From: Oribacterium sp. P6A1
GTDB taxonomy: Bacteria; Bacillota; Clostridia; Lachnospirales; Lachnospiraceae
DNA: 44,747 nucleotides
NCBI RefSeq assembly: GCF_000702885.1
Contig: NZ_JNKO01000022.1
Coordinates: 1-44,747 of the forward strand
Direction of reading: 5' to 3'
The translations under genes were made by a program, and so were the position numbers. The notes beneath the pieces are model-generated. The model did no database searches, was not told the origin of the DNA, and saw only the letters and a program-made list of their open reading frames with translations. Of this stretch, positions 42,862-44,747 are shown one piece after another. Each line of letters opens with the position of its first letter. The stretch's first letter is position 1.

Positions 42862-43728
42862 TTGGATACCTTAATAGAGAAAATAAACGAATTTATAAAA
42901 GGACTCCTGGTCTCGGGTATCATGGATATCCTTACAAATACCTTCAACACTCTTAATTCAAGAATCGATGAAGTTTCAAACTGTTTAGGCCAGTCCCCAT
43001 CGGATTTTCAGCCCGCAGTCTTCAGTATGATAAGGAATATTTCTGAGAATGTCATCATGCCGATTGCCGGGATATTACTTACATTCATAGCGTGCTATGA
43101 ACTGATACAGCTCGTCATAGCACATAATAATCTTGCGAACTTCGAGACCTGGATCTTTTTCAAATGGGTCTTTAAGACCTTTGTAGCAGTAGAGCTGATC
43201 ACACATACATTTGATATTACAATGGCAGTATTCGATGTAGCCCAGCATGTCATATCTGAGAGCAGTAACCTGATCACCGGTTCGGCAACGATTGATGCAG
43301 CAGACCTTGCTAACATGCAGACAACACTGGAAGGAATGGATATAGGACCATTGTTCACCATATTCCTGGGGACTTTCATAGTACAGCTAATGTTCAACAT
43401 CATGGCGATAGTCATTTATGTAATCGTATACGGCAGAATGATAGAGATATACCTGACCATAAGTCTTGCACCGATACCATTTGCGACATTTGGAAACAGA
43501 GAGCAGAGCATGATGGGGCAGAACTATCTGAGATCCCTATTTGCGTTGGGCTTTCAGGGATTCATGATCATGGTGTGTATCGGCATTTATGCGATACTCA
43601 TACATGAGGTAATGTTCACATCGGATATCATGGGATCACTTTGGAGAGCAGTGGCAATCACATTTCTTCTTGCATTTATGCTCTTTAAATCAGGTTCCAT
43701 AGCAAAAGCAGTGCTCCAGGGACATTGA
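42862..43728 (+). CDS. VirB6/TrbL-like conjugal transfer membrane protein
   Basis: This 288-residue protein has about six to seven membrane segments (MPIAGILLTFIACYELIQLVI, FKWVFKTFVAVELI, IFLGTFIVQLMFNIMAIVIYVIVYG, and a C-terminal pair). The conserved cytoplasmic-face segment EIYLTISLAPIPFATFGNREQSMMGQNYLRSLFALGFQGF is the TrbL/VirB6 signature of CD1112-type ICE proteins. It starts at TTG 42862 after GAGGAGG. It forms the inner-membrane base of the transfer channel. Confidence 0.88.
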   Translation: MDTLIEKINEFIKGLLVSGIMDILTNTFNTLNSRIDEVSNCLGQSPSDFQPAVFSMIRNISENVIMPIAGILLTFIACYELIQLVIAHNNLANFETWIFFKWVFKTFVAVELITHTFDITMAVFDVAQHVISESSNLITGSATIDAADLANMQTTLEGMDIGPLFTIFLGTFIVQLMFNIMAIVIYVIVYGRMIEIYLTISLAPIPFATFGNREQSMMGQNYLRSLFALGFQGFMIMVCIGIYAILIHEVMFTSDIMGSLWRAVAITFLLAFMLFKSGSIAKAVLQGH

Positions 43729-43741
43729 CAGGAGGTTTATT

Positions 43742-44194
43742 TTGGCATCATACATATCAGTACCTCGTGATCTCACGAAGGTAAAAAGTAAATTCATTTT
43801 CAACCTTACAAAACGACAGCTCGTATGTTTCTCACTGGCGGCACTCATCGGAGTACCGTCATTTTTTTTGCTCAAAAAAGTGGGAGACACCAGCTTTGCG
43901 GCAATGGGGATGATGGTCCTCATGATGCCGCTCTTTTTCGTAGGGATGTATCAGAAGAACGGGCAGCCGCTGGAAGTGACGCTGTCATATTTCATTCAGG
44001 CTAATTTCATAAGACCCAAGATACGGGTCTACAGAACAAGGAACTATTACGACCTTTTACATAAAAAGGCAAAGGCAGAAAAGGAGGTAGAGAAGATTGT
44101 CAGATCTCATAAGAAAGATATTAACGATATTCGGACTGAGAAAAAAAGAAGAAAGAATCCTGACCATACCGGAAGATCTGAGCAAAGAAGATAA
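43742..44194 (+). CDS. PrgI-family transfer protein
   Basis: This 150-residue protein starts ASYISVPRDLTKVKSKFIFNLTKRQL, followed by two membrane segments (about 30-75) and VTLSYFIQANFIRPKIRVYRTRN, the PrgI pattern (VirB3-like). The TTG at 43742 follows GGAGG. The basic C-terminal tail (about 118-150) is read through the start of virB4: the two genes overlap by 98 bases in different frames, so the tail may not be under normal constraint. Confidence 0.88.
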   Translation: MASYISVPRDLTKVKSKFIFNLTKRQLVCFSLAALIGVPSFFLLKKVGDTSFAAMGMMVLMMPLFFVGMYQKNGQPLEVTLSYFIQANFIRPKIRVYRTRNYYDLLHKKAKAEKEVEKIVRSHKKDINDIRTEKKRRKNPDHTGRSEQRR

Positions 44195-44747
44195 GAAAAG
44201 GATACGGGCCATCATAAAGTCCATATCTGATGATGACGGTATTCCAAGGACCGCTCAGGACAGCATACCCTTTGACAGGATGTTCCAGGACGGTATCTGC
44301 CGGATAGGGGATGATTATTACACGAAGACCATAGAGTTTCAGGATATCAATTATCAGCTGGCTCAGCAGGAGGATCAGAAAGAGATATTTGAAGAATGGT
44401 GTTCCTTCCTTAACTTCTTTGACAGTTCGGTGCATTTTCAGCTCAGCTTCATGAACATGGCAACTGATGCAGAGAAATTTGAGAAGAGCATCGCCATCCC
44501 TCATCAGAGAGACTCCTTTAATGATGTAAGAGACGAATACACCGGAATGCTCAAGCATCAGATGGAAGCCGGCAACAATGGCCTTACAAAGACCAAATAC
44601 CTTACCTTCGGAATACATGCAGAGTCCATAAAGACAGCGAAACCAAGGCTCATACATCTTGAGATAGACATCCTGAATAATTTTAAAAGGATAGGTGTCA
44701 GGGCCCGGACACTGAACGGCACAGAGCGTCTCGAACTCATGCACAGT
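44097..44747 (+). CDS. VirB4-like conjugal transfer ATPase (partial, 3' end outside window)
   Basis: An open frame of 217 codons runs to the last base of the window. After a basic start, it contains TAQDSIPFDRMFQDGICRIGDDYYTKTIEFQDINYQLAQQEDQ and FFDSSVHFQLSFMN, then NVRDEYTGM-like helical sequence and KYLTFGIHA, the N-terminal domain of CD1110/TraE-type VirB4. The ATPase motifs lie beyond the window. TTG 44097 (LSDLIRKILTIFGLRKK) is chosen because GGAGG lies at 44083-44087, although it places the start 98 bases inside the PrgI gene. Confidence 0.88.
   Translation, partial: MSDLIRKILTIFGLRKKEERILTIPEDLSKEDKKRIRAIIKSISDDDGIPRTAQDSIPFDRMFQDGICRIGDDYYTKTIEFQDINYQLAQQEDQKEIFEEWCSFLNFFDSSVHFQLSFMNMATDAEKFEKSIAIPHQRDSFNDVRDEYTGMLKHQMEAGNNGLTKTKYLTFGIHAESIKTAKPRLIHLEIDILNNFKRIGVRARTLNGTERLELMHS

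Larger units (their letters stand above)
30651..44747 (+). mobile_element. Integrative and conjugative element at guaA 3' end (left part)
   Basis: Directly after the guaA stop come arm-like repeats, a divergent repressor, Xis, a tyrosine integrase, a MobC-like protein, ParA, ParB, RepA-like proteins and unknown genes. A conjugation block follows (PcfB, VirD4-type coupling protein, Maff2, VirB6/TrbL-like, PrgI, VirB4). Order and content match clostridial ICEs of the Tn1549/CTn type. The left boundary is inferred from guaA; the exact attL core is not defined. No relaxase, hydrolase or right end is present because the window ends inside virB4. All backbone genes visible are intact. Confidence 0.88.

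Noticed and set aside
1-44747. CRISPR arrays, rRNA and tRNA genes
   Set aside because: No regularly spaced repeat-spacer array, no rRNA signature and no complete tRNA cloverleaf other than the tmRNA were found.

Overview
The window reads as chromosome of a Gram-positive anaerobe of the Lachnospiraceae (Butyrivibrio/Pseudobutyrivibrio-like). The evidence is sortase-anchored pilins, a reg_prop/HD-GYP receptor, the tmRNA tag ANETSYAYAA, strong AGGAGG ribosome sites, frequent TTG/GTG starts, and a guaA-inserted conjugative element of the clostridial RepA/ParAB/Maff2/PrgI type. No species can be named from the sequence alone.

Layout. 1-1449: an IS110-family insertion sequence with 9-bp inverted ends; base 1 of the window is also the end of the element. 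1572-6622: a sortase-dependent pilus locus (an adhesin-like subunit that lost its N-terminus beside the IS, a major pilin, a class C sortase), closed by a strong terminator. 6857-13260: an extracellular beta-propeller receptor with an HD-GYP c-di-GMP phosphodiesterase output, a small secreted wall-binding-like protein, and an unusual acidic tandem AAA+ protein whose P-loop lysine is arginine. 13314-16550: a tightly packed nucleoside-salvage/base-deamination operon (cdd, deoD, udp, tadA, thiN). 16641-16914: a structured RNA with its own promoter and terminator, best explained as 6S RNA. 16997-17246: a hairpin-rich repeat element. 17330-25413: ordinary chromosomal genes (AI-2E transporter family, kduI, SEC-C protein, hslO, csp, Gx transporter, uvrA). 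25704-26832: an XRE regulator and tmRNA, followed by what looks like the scar of an integrated element. 27365-30650: NCS2 purine permease and guaA.

30651-44747: the left part of an integrative and conjugative element (ICE) inserted at the 3' end of guaA. It begins with candidate integrase arm repeats and a divergent XRE repressor with four candidate operators. Then come excisionase, tyrosine integrase, a MobC-like protein, ParA, ParB and two tandem RepA-type proteins, with iteron-like repeats directly after the second. A set of cargo/unknown genes follows (DUF5688, a CD1845-like membrane protein, a Cys-rich miniprotein). The conjugation apparatus comes last: PcfB, VirD4-type coupling protein, Maff2, VirB6/TrbL-like, PrgI and the start of VirB4. 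The relaxase, the rest of the secretion system and the right end lie beyond the window.

How the genes fit together: the pilus genes build a covalent surface fibre, and the neighbouring HD-GYP receptor could couple an external signal to c-di-GMP, although a terminator separates the two units. The salvage operon, NCS2 permease and guaA all serve purine/pyrimidine supply, but they sit in three separate units. In the ICE, repressor, operators, xis and int form the maintenance/excision switch; ParAB and RepA suggest the excised form replicates and partitions like a plasmid; the T4SS genes give transfer. No CRISPR array, rRNA or tRNA gene was recognised.
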